Positions 17,819-26,872 of a stretch of DNA of 64,000 bases are shown here, piece by piece (within the stretch, counting starts at the first letter, position 1; every line of letters starts with the position of its first letter). The position numbers were made by a program, and so were the translations under genes. The stretch is from JABWBD01 sp040768665 (GTDB taxonomy: Bacteria > Planctomycetota > Planctomycetia > Pirellulales > Thermoguttaceae): NCBI GenBank assembly GCA_040768665.1, contig JAXGMN010000023.1, positions 155,048 through 219,047 of the forward strand. The letters are read 5' to 3'. The notes beneath the pieces were generated by a model, which ran no database searches, was not told the DNA's origin, and worked only from the letters and a program-made list of their open reading frames with translations.

Positions 17819-19003
17819 TTAGTGGACGGGACCTTGGCTGGTCGGCGGTTGCGGGAAGAAACGGCGGTTGAAGATTTCCGGGTCAAAGGGGTCCGCAGGC
17901 ACAAACTCCGGCGGCAGTCCGCCTCGTTGGACGCCCGAGGTGGTCGGCTCCGAAGGTGCCGATTCGCGAACATCCGAAGATGGTTGAGTTTGCGAGCCGG
18001 CCTCCATGCCGCCGGCCTGTTCCGGCAAGGACGAGAGCCCCGGTTGCGATGGGAACGCAGGTTCGACGTGCGCAGCGGGCAATGCGGGGCTCACAGCCCC
18101 AGCGGATTCCGTGTGGGTCGCCGGGAGCACAGCCGGCGACTCCGCAACCGGCGGCGGCTCTCCCTGCGCCACGAGATAAGCCCAAGCGATCAGTTGTTGG
18201 TATTTGGCCGAGTAGCGGTCGGTAAAGATTGGGGCGCGGGTCGGACCGTGCGCCCGAATCGGAGCGGTCAGAAGCGAGCTGTTTTCGATGTCGTCGCGAT
18301 CGATCAGCTTGACAACCGCATGCAGATTTCGCTGTGTCAACCGCCGGCTGGGCGGCTGCCCGGCTGGTATCCGCAGCAGTCGAAAGCCGTGGTCGGCAGC
18401 CGGTCCGTGGCATCCACTGGCCGTACAGTTGTTCGTCAGAAGGGGCTGAATCGTCTGCGTAAACGTCTCCACAACTCCGGCCGGCATGCCCCGCACCATC
18501 CGATCCAACTCTTCTGGCGACGCTCCCGGACTGGCCGACCGAACAGATTGATCTTCTTCCGGCGACTCGGCCGTTCGGTCGAGCGCCATGCGGATTCGGC
18601 GGTCCACCAGGGGGATCAACGGGTGTGCGGGATTCAACGCCGCCGCCAGACGGAGTTCCTGAAAGGCTTCGCTCACCAACCCGACCCGCTCGCACCACAC
18701 GGCCAGATCGAGTCGGTCGCGGACATTGTCGAAGCGGATCCGCTTGTGCAGGTGCCGATAGGCCTCCTGCAGGTTGCCACAGACAAATTGAACTTCCCGC
18801 GAGTGGAGCCGGATTTCGCCGTGATCCACGACAACTATGTAGTAGTCCCCCGCCCTGGAAATCGTGCCGGAGATCACCTGATTGTTGTGGAGAAGCATCA
18901 CGCCGGCCCGTGCAGCACTCAGCTCGGTGCGTGGCTGAGCGGTTGCTTGGGGGAAAGCAACGCGGGTCAGTAAGACACAAAGGAGGAGGCTGAAGTGTCG
19001 CAT
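17819..19003 (-). CDS. Secreted planctomycete protein with haem-c-like motif
   Basis: About 394 residues from the ATG at 19003, which puts a signal peptide first (MRHFSLLLCVLLTRVAFPQA). Residues about 30-75 (MLLHNNQVISGTISRAGDYY) resemble a small beta domain. A helical segment follows, with LVSEAFQELRLAAALNPAHP. NNCTASGCHGPAADHGFRLL near residue 190 resembles the Cys...CysHis segment of planctomycete cytochrome-c-like domains, although the spacing is CxxxxCH rather than CxxCH. The last about 120 residues are Pro/Ala-rich and disordered. Function is unknown; haem binding is not established. Confidence 0.7.
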   Translation of the reverse strand: MRHFSLLLCVLLTRVAFPQATAQPRTELSAARAGVMLLHNNQVISGTISRAGDYYIVVVDHGEIRLHSREVQFVCGNLQEAYRHLHKRIRFDNVRDRLDLAVWCERVGLVSEAFQELRLAAALNPAHPLIPLVDRRIRMALDRTAESPEEDQSVRSASPGASPEELDRMVRGMPAGVVETFTQTIQPLLTNNCTASGCHGPAADHGFRLLRIPAGQPPSRRLTQRNLHAVVKLIDRDDIENSSLLTAPIRAHGPTRAPIFTDRYSAKYQQLIAWAYLVAQGEPPPVAESPAVLPATHTESAGAVSPALPAAHVEPAFPSQPGLSSLPEQAGGMEAGSQTQPSSDVRESAPSEPTTSGVQRGGLPPEFVPADPFDPEIFNRRFFPQPPTSQGPVH

Positions 19004-19350
19004 AGGCGGGCAAAGGTAGGAAAACCGGCCCCCCGGGTCAAGAGAACTTTGCATCCTAAGGGCTGCCGAGTTGCCGACCGCGTGGCCGCTTGGTAGTCCA
19101 CACGATTACCAGGCGCTATACTCACCGATAGCAGACCGAGCACGCCGCGTCGGCGTGGCTTCTCTCGGGAGGCCGCGCGGGCACAATGGGACTGGTGAAA
19201 AGGAACGTGGGCACCTGCCACACGTTGCAGACAATCGGCCAAGCCGCCACGGAAGGTGGTTCCCCCATTGTCGGCGGTTTCCGGGCAGGATCGGTTGGTC
19301 TGTCCTTGGGCTTGGCTGGCGAACTTTGGATTGAACGTAGGGATCTTGCA

Positions 19351-19632
19351 GTGACAAGACAGGTGGAGCGACGTGAAATTCACTACCGAGGTCGAGTCCA
19401 AGGAGTGGGGTTCCGCTACACCACAAGGAGCGTGGCGGCTCGTTTTTCGATAACGGGGTTTGTGCGGAATCTGCCCGATGGCCGGGTACTGCTGGTTACC
19501 GAGGGCGCACCAAGCGAATTGGACCGTTTCCTTGCCGCGTTGGAAGCTGAAATGGCGCACCATATTCACGGTCGCGACGTCGAAATCCGTTGCGCAACCG
19601 GTGAGTTCGGCAGTTTTAGCATCCGTCCCTGA
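19351..19632 (+). CDS. Acylphosphatase
   Basis: 93 residues from the GTG at 19351, the usual length for acylphosphatase, which hydrolyses acyl phosphates. The motif YRGRVQGVGFRY contains the phosphate-binding loop and catalytic Arg, and GFVRNLPDGRV carries the catalytic Asn. The C-terminus (FSIRP) is typical. The frame stays open upstream to 19186, but that extension has no family similarity. The ABC permease follows 290 bases later. Confidence 0.93.
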   Translation: MTRQVERREIHYRGRVQGVGFRYTTRSVAARFSITGFVRNLPDGRVLLVTEGAPSELDRFLAALEAEMAHHIHGRDVEIRCATGEFGSFSIRP

Positions 19633-19707
19633 TTCTCAGGGTCCGTTCTGCCGTTTGCCATGCGAACCAACGCTGAACCACCTGCGTAGCGAGCGGTAGC
19701 TGCACTC

Positions 19708-19878
19708 TAGGTGGTTTGTTTGTTTAGTTTGATGAGGGGACAGGCACTGCGGGTAATCGAGGGTGATTCGGAGCGAAGATACAAGGTCTTGCGGAGTCAG
19801 CCCCTGTTTGTTACCCCACGCTCTAGGGTTAAATGCCGAGTACCCGCGAGTGATCGCGGGCGTCCTGCAAACCACCTA
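19708..19878. repeat. Element bounded by an 11-bp inverted repeat
   Basis: The ends are TAGGTGGTTTG (19708-19718) and its exact reverse complement CAAACCACCTA (19868-19878). Inside is GGGGACAGGCACTGCGG, the core shared with the other repeat families, and a perfect CCCGCGA/TCGCGGG hairpin at 19843-19860. It fills most of the gap between the acylphosphatase and the permease. Confidence 0.65.
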
Positions 19879-19922
19879 AACGGCGACCGGTATTAGGCAA
19901 CGGCGATTACCAGGGGAGAGGT

Positions 19923-20873
19923 ATGGTCTCTTTCGCGAGCGACATGGTCTTTTTCGGCGCGATTACCACTTGGGTGAAACCACTCTGGGTAGTGGCCGCC
20001 GGAGCAGCGGGGATTATCGCGGGATTGATGATCGTGGGGCTCTTTTTGCGGCTCGTTGCCCCAAAGGTGGCAGCTATTGCTCGCACGACGGCGAAGGAGG
20101 CTCTCGGCCAGCCGTTGTTTTACGTATTGCTCGTCATCGGCGTTTTTGCGCTATTGATCTTCCCGTTCGTTCCTTACAACACGTTCGGGGAAGACGTGAA
20201 GATGGTCAAGGCAGAGGGACTGACGCTGATCAAGGTGCTGGCCATTGTTCTGGCGTTGTGGACCGCCAGCCTGTCGATCGCGGACGAGATCGACGGGAAG
20301 ACCGCCCTGACACTGCTGTCGAAGCCGATCGGGCGCCGCCAGTTGCTGCTGGGCAAGTTCCTGGGGATCCTCGTTCCGGTAGTGATTATCTTCGTGCTCC
20401 TCGGAGCATTGTTTCTCGGAAGCATTTCTTTCAAAGTCGTCTACGACGCCCGAGAAAGCGCGCAGCCGGAGCCAACGTCGGCTCAATGCATGGAGGAAAT
20501 GCTTCAAATCACGCCAGGACTGGCGCTGGCATTTCTCGAAGCACTGGTGCTTACCTCGGTGAGTGTGGCAATTTCCACACGGTTGCCGATGTTGGCAAAC
20601 CTGATGATCTGCGCGTCGATCTACGTTCTGGGGCACCTGGTACCGATGCTCGTCAATTCGGCGGTGGGTCGCTTTGAGATCGTCGGTTTCGTCGGGCGGT
20701 TGCTCTCTGCAGTGCTTCCCGTGCTGGATCACTTCAGCATCGAGACGGCAATCTCAACCGGTCAAGCGGTGCCGGCGGCATACTTGATCTGGGCGACCGT
20801 CTACGCATTGGTCTACAGCACGGTTGCAATGCTGGTCGGTCTGCTGATGTTTGAAGATCGCGACCTTGCATAG
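19923..20873 (+). CDS. ABC-2 type transporter permease
   Basis: 316 residues with about six hydrophobic segments, including a first near 20-45 (VVAAGAAGIIAGLMIVGLFL), GKFLGILVPVVIIFVLLGAL and a last one near 285-310. TAKEALGQPLFYVLLVIGV and SIADEIDGKTALTLLSKPIGRRQLLLGKF are typical of ABC-2/NosY-like permeases. GGGGAGAGG precedes the start. No ATP-binding subunit is adjacent, so its partner must be encoded elsewhere. Substrate unknown. Confidence 0.85.
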   Translation: MVSFASDMVFFGAITTWVKPLWVVAAGAAGIIAGLMIVGLFLRLVAPKVAAIARTTAKEALGQPLFYVLLVIGVFALLIFPFVPYNTFGEDVKMVKAEGLTLIKVLAIVLALWTASLSIADEIDGKTALTLLSKPIGRRQLLLGKFLGILVPVVIIFVLLGALFLGSISFKVVYDARESAQPEPTSAQCMEEMLQITPGLALAFLEALVLTSVSVAISTRLPMLANLMICASIYVLGHLVPMLVNSAVGRFEIVGFVGRLLSAVLPVLDHFSIETAISTGQAVPAAYLIWATVYALVYSTVAMLVGLLMFEDRDLA

Positions 20874-20937
20874 CGAAAGAAGCCGGCAATGCGTCACTTG
20901 CCGAGTCGGACGCTCCTGCCGAAGCCTCGCCTGACGA

Positions 20938-21025
20938 GCCGAAAAAGGGGGCAGGCACCACAACATTCTTTACCTGTCGTCAGGTCACGCAGCCACCGAT
21001 TGCAGAGCCAATCCCCTTTTTCAGC
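20938..21025. repeat. Inverted-repeat element between convergent genes
   Basis: Ends GCCGAAAAAGGGG (20938-20950) and CCCCTTTTTCAGC (21013-21025) pair with one mismatch. The interior begins with GGCAGGCACC. It lies between the 3' ends of the permease and rpiB genes, so it may work as a bidirectional terminator. Confidence 0.65.
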
Positions 21026-21049
21026 AGTCTCTGACGATCGGGACGGGGT

Positions 21050-21517
21050 TTATGCTTTGCCGTTGCTCTTGTGGTTCTGATGCTCGAGCTCGAGTATCTT
21101 CTGGACACGTCGAGCATGCCGGCCACCCTCGAACTCCGTGTTCAACCAGATCTCGATGAGCCGGTCGACGACGCGCTCGCCCAGGATATCGGCCGAGAGA
21201 CAAAGCACGTTCAGATCATTGTGGCGACGGCTAATCTCCGCGGTGAGATCGTCGTGACAGGCCGCTGCACGAACGCCGGGAAACTTGTTCGCCACGATCG
21301 ACATCCCCAGCCCGGTTCCGCAAATGAGGATCCCGCGTTCGACTTCATGATCGCTCACCATTTGAGCAACTTTGGCAGCGATGTCAGGGTAGTCGACGCT
21401 CCCTTGTTCGTCGGTGCCGGTGTCCATAACTTCCTGCCCCAGGTTGTGCAGCAAGTGGACCACTTTCGCCCGCATGGCCACGCCCCGATGGTCGCTTCCG
21501 ACCGCGATTCGCATCAT
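21050..21517 (-). CDS. rpiB: Ribose-5-phosphate isomerase B
   Basis: 155 residues. RpiB interconverts ribose 5-phosphate and ribulose 5-phosphate in the pentose phosphate pathway. The N-terminus MRIAVGSDHRGVAMR holds the substrate His. GILICGTGLGMSIVANKFPGVRAA contains the catalytic Cys and anion hole, and RRHNDLNVLCLSADILG is characteristic. The start at 21517 follows AAAGGA; an ATG one codon later is also possible. A longer frame upstream to 21712 has no family similarity. Confidence 0.94.
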   Translation of the reverse strand: MMRIAVGSDHRGVAMRAKVVHLLHNLGQEVMDTGTDEQGSVDYPDIAAKVAQMVSDHEVERGILICGTGLGMSIVANKFPGVRAAACHDDLTAEISRRHNDLNVLCLSADILGERVVDRLIEIWLNTEFEGGRHARRVQKILELEHQNHKSNGKA

Positions 21518-21809
21518 GCTTCCTTTCTGGCAGCCTGAGTCGCCGGCCGCCGAAGCGCTACGTTGTGTTATCCTTCTCGACCTTGCCTGGGAATGTTCCG
21601 GGCCAGAAAGCTCTGGGCTATGAAAATAGCAGAGCCTTGCCGCAGCCACAATGCTTCCCGTTGCTAGCCAACTGTGGCCGAAGAGGCCGTCAAGGAAATT
21701 CAGTTTAGCCATTTACAGGGATCAACGCAACGTGCCGTCGCACAAATCGGGGGGGCGATCGCCTGGGCACGCGGGCCGGCCAGTCGCCGACTGACGCGGC
21801 TTCATACCG

Positions 21810-22049
21810 TCATTGCCTATCCGCCTCCTCCCGTTGCCCAGCGCAGCCAATGCTTGGGGGCGTATCGTTCTTGTGGAGCGGCGTGATGGAAACGAGATCC
21901 TCCCGGGGCCGAGAGGCTTTACACGCGGTGCACGCTGCGCAGGTACCGGGCCTTTCCCCTCTGGCCCTGCGGACCGCCCAGCGGACCAGGTATGCCACCG
22001 CCACGGCGACCGTCAGCAGCGCCCCGATATCCTGCCATCCAGGCACCAT
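21810..22049 (-). CDS. Small Cys-rich single-pass membrane protein
   Basis: 79 residues with GGGGAG before the ATG. One transmembrane segment (DIGALLTVAVAVAYLVRWAV, about 7-26) is followed by a basic stretch and a CxxCxxC-type cluster (GTCAACTACKA). This resembles the FeoB-associated Cys-rich membrane protein group. It lies 12 bases downstream of the dehydrogenase gene in the same direction, so they are probably cotranscribed. No feoB is in the window. The call rests on pattern and context. Confidence 0.6.
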   Translation of the reverse strand: MVPGWQDIGALLTVAVAVAYLVRWAVRRARGERPGTCAACTACKASRPREDLVSITPLHKNDTPPSIGCAGQREEADRQ

Positions 22050-22061
22050 CGGACTCCCCGT

Positions 22062-22838
22062 TCACAGGGCACGAATATGAAAACCGCCGTCGACATTGAT
22101 TCTTTCGCCGGTACTGAAAGGAAAGGAGTCGGACACGACGGCCGCCACGGCACGCCCAACGTCGTCCGGGCGGCCCCATCGCCGGATCGGCCAGATCCCC
22201 TCGCTGATCAGGCGATCATACTTGTCCTTCACCGGCGCTGTCATGTCGCTCTCGATCACGCCGGGACAGATCTCGAAAACCGTAATCCCCTCGTCGGCAA
22301 GTCGGTGGGCGAACAGTTTGGTCATCATGCCCAGAGCAGCCTTTGTCATACAGTAATCGGCCCGGTTGGCCGAGACGGCGTATGCCGAGACGGACGAGAT
22401 GTTGATGATCTTGCCGTCGGCAATCTTGTTTTTCGCCAGCAGGCGGATCATCTCGTTCGCGACGCGCTGCGAGAGGAAGAACGGCCCCTTCAGGTTGGTG
22501 CTGAACACCAGATCCCAACTCTCCTCGGTGGCTTCAAGCAGGTCTTTGCGGCCTTGGGAAGTAATCCCCGCATTGTTGACCAGCACGTCGATGCGGTCGA
22601 AGGCGGTCAAGGTGCGATCGACGAGAATATCGCGATCGATGGCAGCCCCGACGTCTGCCTGGATTGCGACGGCGCGGCCTCCTGATTTGGTGATCTCCGC
22701 GACGACCTGCTCCGCGGCATCGGGGCGGCTCGCGTAGTTGACCACAACGGCATAGCCCAACCGCGCGAGTTCCAGCGCAATCGCACGTCCTATGCCGCGC
22801 GAGCCGCCGGTGACGATCGCCGCACGCGTCGTTGACAT
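22062..22838 (-). CDS. Short-chain dehydrogenase/reductase, 3-oxoacyl-ACP reductase-like
   Basis: 258 residues with the classical SDR layout: cofactor motif TGGSRGIGRAIA near residue 12, NNAG in VLVNNAGITSQ, catalytic Ser in NISSVSAY and the YCMTK Tyr/Lys pair near residue 160. Closest to FabG-type 3-oxoacyl-ACP or sugar dehydrogenases. I chose the ATG at 22838 because GGAGGTGG lies just upstream; 22850 is an alternative. Not in a fatty-acid gene cluster, so the substrate is uncertain. Confidence 0.85.
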   Translation of the reverse strand: MSTTRAAIVTGGSRGIGRAIALELARLGYAVVVNYASRPDAAEQVVAEITKSGGRAVAIQADVGAAIDRDILVDRTLTAFDRIDVLVNNAGITSQGRKDLLEATEESWDLVFSTNLKGPFFLSQRVANEMIRLLAKNKIADGKIINISSVSAYAVSANRADYCMTKAALGMMTKLFAHRLADEGITVFEICPGVIESDMTAPVKDKYDRLISEGIWPIRRWGRPDDVGRAVAAVVSDSFPFSTGERINVDGGFHIRAL

Positions 22839-22967
22839 GTCCACCTCCACGCCTCCAGGATGGGATGCTCATGTTTAGGGTAGAAGGGGCGACGGGAGAT
22901 GTCAACCTTGCCGGACACTCGGCAGGCGCCCGGAGCGGCGCCCCGCCGGAGGGAGCCGGGCCGCCGG

Positions 22968-25900
22968 TCAGGCGACTTGCTGCTTGGGAGTCTCTTCGGG
23001 ATCGCGTGTGCGGCCGCCTGTCTGGTCGAACAGCGGGAGGAGCTTCTCGACCGAGCGAATGTGGATATCCTGCTGCGGGAAGGCGATCTCGATGCCGGCT
23101 TCACGCAAGGCCCGATCGATGCTCAAGTGGAGATCGTGAATCACCGCGAGCCGATGCTCCAGCGACGAGAGATAGCAGCGGAGAACGAAGTTGAGCGAAC
23201 TTGCCCCGAACTCCTCCAGTCCGACGATGGGGGCAGGTTCATCGAGGACATGGGGATGGTCCTGGGCGGTTCGCAGGAGAACTTCCTGGGCGAGGCGCGT
23301 GTCCGATCCATAGGCCACGCGGACATTGATTACGATCCGGTTCACCTGATCGGAGAGCGTCCAGTTGAGCAGGCGTCCGGTAATGAACTGCTTGTTGGGA
23401 ACAATGAACTCCTTGCGGTCCCAGTTGGTGATCGTGGTCGCTCGCATGTGGATGCGTGAGACCATGCCGGTGACTTCTTCAACCGTGACGATGTCACCAA
23501 CTCGAACCGGGCGTTCGAAGAGGATGATCAGACCGGAAACGAAATTCGCGAAGATCTCCTGCAGTCCGAATCCGAGGCCGACGCTGATCGCCGCCACAAG
23601 CCACTGGACCCTGCCCCAGCCGATTCCGAGCGTCGAACAGGCAAAGACGAGGCCGACAATGGTAATCACGTAACGGGAAACGGCGGCGGCGGCGTAACGG
23701 AAGCCGGCGTCGACGGGGAGGTGCTGGAGCACGGCCATTTCCAAGAGGCCGGGGATGTTTCTCGCGGAAATGAAAGTGGTGGCAGCGATCAACAGCGCGA
23801 GGCAAAGGCTGGCTAGAGTGATCGGCTCGAGCTTGTCGAGGGTGCGGACCCCGATGGTGCCATCGGCGGCGGTGAACGCCTCGGTGACCTGTGTCGTGGT
23901 GCGCCAGAGTTCAACCCGCTTCAAGATGCCCAAAGCCGGCAGTACGTCGACCCAGATGAGCCATACCACGAGGAAACCGGCCAGGGCGAGCGAGTATTCG
24001 ACAAGGTGGCGAGTCTGGGCATTGATTGCTGCGAGGTCGCGGTCGGGCTCGGAGGCGGTCGGCAACAGCATGGCCCCGCTCGGCTCGCCCGGTTTCGGCT
24101 CCGCCATGGCCGCGGCCCTGCGCTGTCTGGCCTGCTCGATCGCCAGCTTCCGGCGGTTGACGAGGACCCAGCGGAGGAGCAACGCACGGAGCAGCGTGAG
24201 GCCCAGCAGCAGGCAAAGGGTAATGTAGATCCGCTCCGCGAGGTGTTGAGCCGTGTAATAGTATCCGGCGACGGCAAAGCCGGCGAGGGCCAGTGGAGTA
24301 AGCACGCCCAGCCAGTACCAGGCGAACCGAAGTCGCCGGATCCATCCGTCGGGACGCAGGGCCATGACGGGCTGGAGAATGCCATCGGTCCGACGAAAGG
24401 CCCTCTGGAAAACGATCGAGACCAGGACCATTCCGAGAACAAAGGCCAACCGGCCCAGCGAGTTCCGCAGCCGCTCGTCACCTTGTGCGAGCATGGTGAA
24501 GGTAACCATGACCAGCGGCAGCAGCGCGATCGAGAGCCAGCGGAGTCGTCTTCGGAACATTTGCAGAGCCAGCACCGGCCAGCAGAAGTGCGCGCCGGCC
24601 AAGCCTTTGGAGCGGCAAGTCTCACGAATCAACTCGATCAGAAGCAGAGCACCGGCCGCCGCGCCGAGGCCGGCACTGACGGCCTTCGCAAGATCCGAGC
24701 CGTCGACGGCGGTCGCCAGTCGCCAGGCCAGATACCAGAGTGCTCCCGGCCAGACGCCGGCGATGACCCCGGTGAGCATGAGAACTTCGAGCGTGGGCGC
24801 GAAGCGGCAGTAGGTCGACCTCGCCGCAGCCTCACCGATATTGAAAACCTTTTCTCGCAGGCGCCGGCGGTAGACGAGCACCAGGATGAAGAACGGTGCC
24901 GCGGCAACGGGGACCGGGTTCTGCGTGGCGTCGGCAACGAGAAGGGCGCCGATTTCGAACCATGATTCCGGGCGGACGAGCCAACGGATCGCATCGGCCG
25001 AGGCCCGCACGTCCTCGCGTCCAAACGCGCTGGCGCTGCGGATCCAGAGGACCCGTTCATCGATGTACTTCGCGTATTCTCCAGTCCGGTCGATCAACTG
25101 CTGCTCGGCGTTTTCCAGGTCGACCAGCTTGTCGAAGTAGCTGTTATAGTCGCCGATCAGCGCATCGAGGTATTCTTTTTCTGTTTCCAGGGCGCCACGG
25201 ATGGCAGTTTTCAGTTCGTGAGGGGGGCTGTGCGGCCTGAGATGACCGAGCTTGTAAAGTTCCTTGCCGACTTGCCGTTCGATGTCGGCCAGTTCAGACC
25301 GCCGGTCGGCCAGGCTAAACTGCTCCAATTGTACGTCGCGAATGGCCTCTTGTCGTTCCACGACGTTTCGCCGATACGACCACACTTTAGGTAGCATCTC
25401 CCGCTGCTGGCGTAGCAGAAGTCCAATCCAGTTGGTCATCCCGATCGCGTCGACCTTGGCCTGTGTTTGAGAGAACCGCTCCTTCAACTCGCTGAGTTTC
25501 TGGTTGGTGCCGTCGAGTTGCCGTACTGTTTCAGCGATGGTTTTGGCGAGTTGCGTCCTCTTTTCGGCCAGCGTGGAATTGTTTTGCGCAAGACGCTGCA
25601 CGGCCGGCTCCGCCTGCGCGGCCTGCCAGGCTGCCTGACGGGCTTGCTGCTGCGCCTCCTCCTGACGCCGACGATTGATTGTTTCGCGCCAGTGCCTGGC
25701 TTCGTGCTGGGCGAGCGTTGCGTTGCGGGTGGCGAGGTCCAACTGCAGAGGAAGAATCTCAGCACAAGCCTCGTAGGCCGCGATTTCCTTGTCGTATGCC
25801 TGCACCTCCATGCGAGCTGCGCGGCAACGGGCCAGCAGGATGGCGCGCCGTGCAACCGCCAGTGCGGAGGGTTCATCGGCCGCCGGCGGCAAGGAAAGCT

Positions 25901-26456
25901 GCTTCTCGACATCGACCAGCCGCTGGCGGGCTGTCGCAGCCAATTTGGGAATCTCAACCCGCCGAGCTGCCCTGCGACGCGGCTCGGCCTCGAGTTTCGT
26001 CAACTGGCGTTTGAACTCTTCCGCCTCGGCTTCTTTGCTGGTCAGGCTCAGTTGAAGCTGAGTGAGCGTCGCGTTGGAGGGGACCACCGGTTTCGTCTTC
26101 GCAGGCGTCACTGCCGCCTTGGCTTTTGCAGTAGCCAGTTCGTCGCCGGCAGTGGCAATATCTTTCTCAAAGCGTGCGATCGTCTCGGACCAGTGGCGAG
26201 CTGCTTCGAGTTCCTGAGCAGCCTGCTGGTAGGCTTCGCGTGCCTTGGCCCTGGACGCGTCATCCAGATCGCCGGATTCGTCGAGGTGCTTGAGCCGGGC
26301 CTGGATTTCCTCTGCGGTAATCCCTTCGGCTGGCTGTTTGGCGGGCGTCGGTTCGGCCGCCAGTCCGGTGGCCGGCAGCCAAGCGAAGAGGACTGCCAGC
26401 AGAAGGCGGATCGAGAGCCGAGTGACTCGCGGTTTCGGCACCCGGGGTCGGGGCAT
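22968..26456 (-). CDS. Large MscS/MscK-type mechanosensitive channel
   Basis: About 1162 residues from the ATG at 26456, which gives a signal peptide (SIRLLLAVLFAWLPATGLAA). A long periplasmic coiled-coil region (about 35-480) is rich in Ala, Gln and Glu. Multiple membrane segments follow (about 540-900). The C-terminal MscS domain has the pore helix and beta-domain signature NFVSGLIILFERPVRVGD, with ITNWDRKEFIVPNK and an alpha/beta cap ending near IAFPQQDIHIRS. This matches MscK/YbdG-class giants, which release solutes on hypo-osmotic shock. The gene stands alone. Confidence 0.93.
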   Translation of the reverse strand: MPRPRVPKPRVTRLSIRLLLAVLFAWLPATGLAAEPTPAKQPAEGITAEEIQARLKHLDESGDLDDASRAKAREAYQQAAQELEAARHWSETIARFEKDIATAGDELATAKAKAAVTPAKTKPVVPSNATLTQLQLSLTSKEAEAEEFKRQLTKLEAEPRRRAARRVEIPKLAATARQRLVDVEKQLSLPPAADEPSALAVARRAILLARCRAARMEVQAYDKEIAAYEACAEILPLQLDLATRNATLAQHEARHWRETINRRRQEEAQQQARQAAWQAAQAEPAVQRLAQNNSTLAEKRTQLAKTIAETVRQLDGTNQKLSELKERFSQTQAKVDAIGMTNWIGLLLRQQREMLPKVWSYRRNVVERQEAIRDVQLEQFSLADRRSELADIERQVGKELYKLGHLRPHSPPHELKTAIRGALETEKEYLDALIGDYNSYFDKLVDLENAEQQLIDRTGEYAKYIDERVLWIRSASAFGREDVRASADAIRWLVRPESWFEIGALLVADATQNPVPVAAAPFFILVLVYRRRLREKVFNIGEAAARSTYCRFAPTLEVLMLTGVIAGVWPGALWYLAWRLATAVDGSDLAKAVSAGLGAAAGALLLIELIRETCRSKGLAGAHFCWPVLALQMFRRRLRWLSIALLPLVMVTFTMLAQGDERLRNSLGRLAFVLGMVLVSIVFQRAFRRTDGILQPVMALRPDGWIRRLRFAWYWLGVLTPLALAGFAVAGYYYTAQHLAERIYITLCLLLGLTLLRALLLRWVLVNRRKLAIEQARQRRAAAMAEPKPGEPSGAMLLPTASEPDRDLAAINAQTRHLVEYSLALAGFLVVWLIWVDVLPALGILKRVELWRTTTQVTEAFTAADGTIGVRTLDKLEPITLASLCLALLIAATTFISARNIPGLLEMAVLQHLPVDAGFRYAAAAVSRYVITIVGLVFACSTLGIGWGRVQWLVAAISVGLGFGLQEIFANFVSGLIILFERPVRVGDIVTVEEVTGMVSRIHMRATTITNWDRKEFIVPNKQFITGRLLNWTLSDQVNRIVINVRVAYGSDTRLAQEVLLRTAQDHPHVLDEPAPIVGLEEFGASSLNFVLRCYLSSLEHRLAVIHDLHLSIDRALREAGIEIAFPQQDIHIRSVEKLLPLFDQTGGRTRDPEETPKQQVA

Positions 26457-26872
26457 GCTTTGGCGGTGATCCGGGCGGCAGACGCGAGTTTGGAACGCGA
26501 GGAGCATGGCGGATGGGCGAAAACTGGTCGAGTCTTCCTATTTCGAGGTCGTGCGAAATGGTCCTCGCTTGTATCCACCATGGGCGGATTCTGCAACGTC
26601 AAAAGCGCGTGCGGTGCCATGAAGCTGAGGGGCTTCAAGCCGGCAGTTCGACGAATTAGCCTTGCTTTTTTTCTGGCTTGCGAAAAAGGAGACGCGGGCG
26701 TGGAAGACACTGGTGCCGCCAGATCCCGCTCGGCAAGCTCGGCAAGCGGGACCTACTGCAAACGGGCCTCCATGTTTGACGCGTGCTGCCACTCCGAATA
26801 CCCTAAGGCTTAGTGGCTAGATGGGCGGAGAAATCGTGCTGGCTGCTTCACCCCCTCGCGTAAGAGGTATTC
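26457..26872. other. Divergent intergenic region
   Basis: 416 bases between the MscS and leucine-rich-repeat genes. They hold one REP-like hairpin (26721-26754) and, presumably, two promoters that I cannot place. No gene was recognised. Confidence 0.5.
26721..26754. repeat. REP-like hairpin, copy 3
   Basis: AGATCCCGCT pairs with AGCGGGACCT (one mismatch), with CGGCAAGCTCGGCA between. Same family as 5823, 5928 and 59891. Confidence 0.8.
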
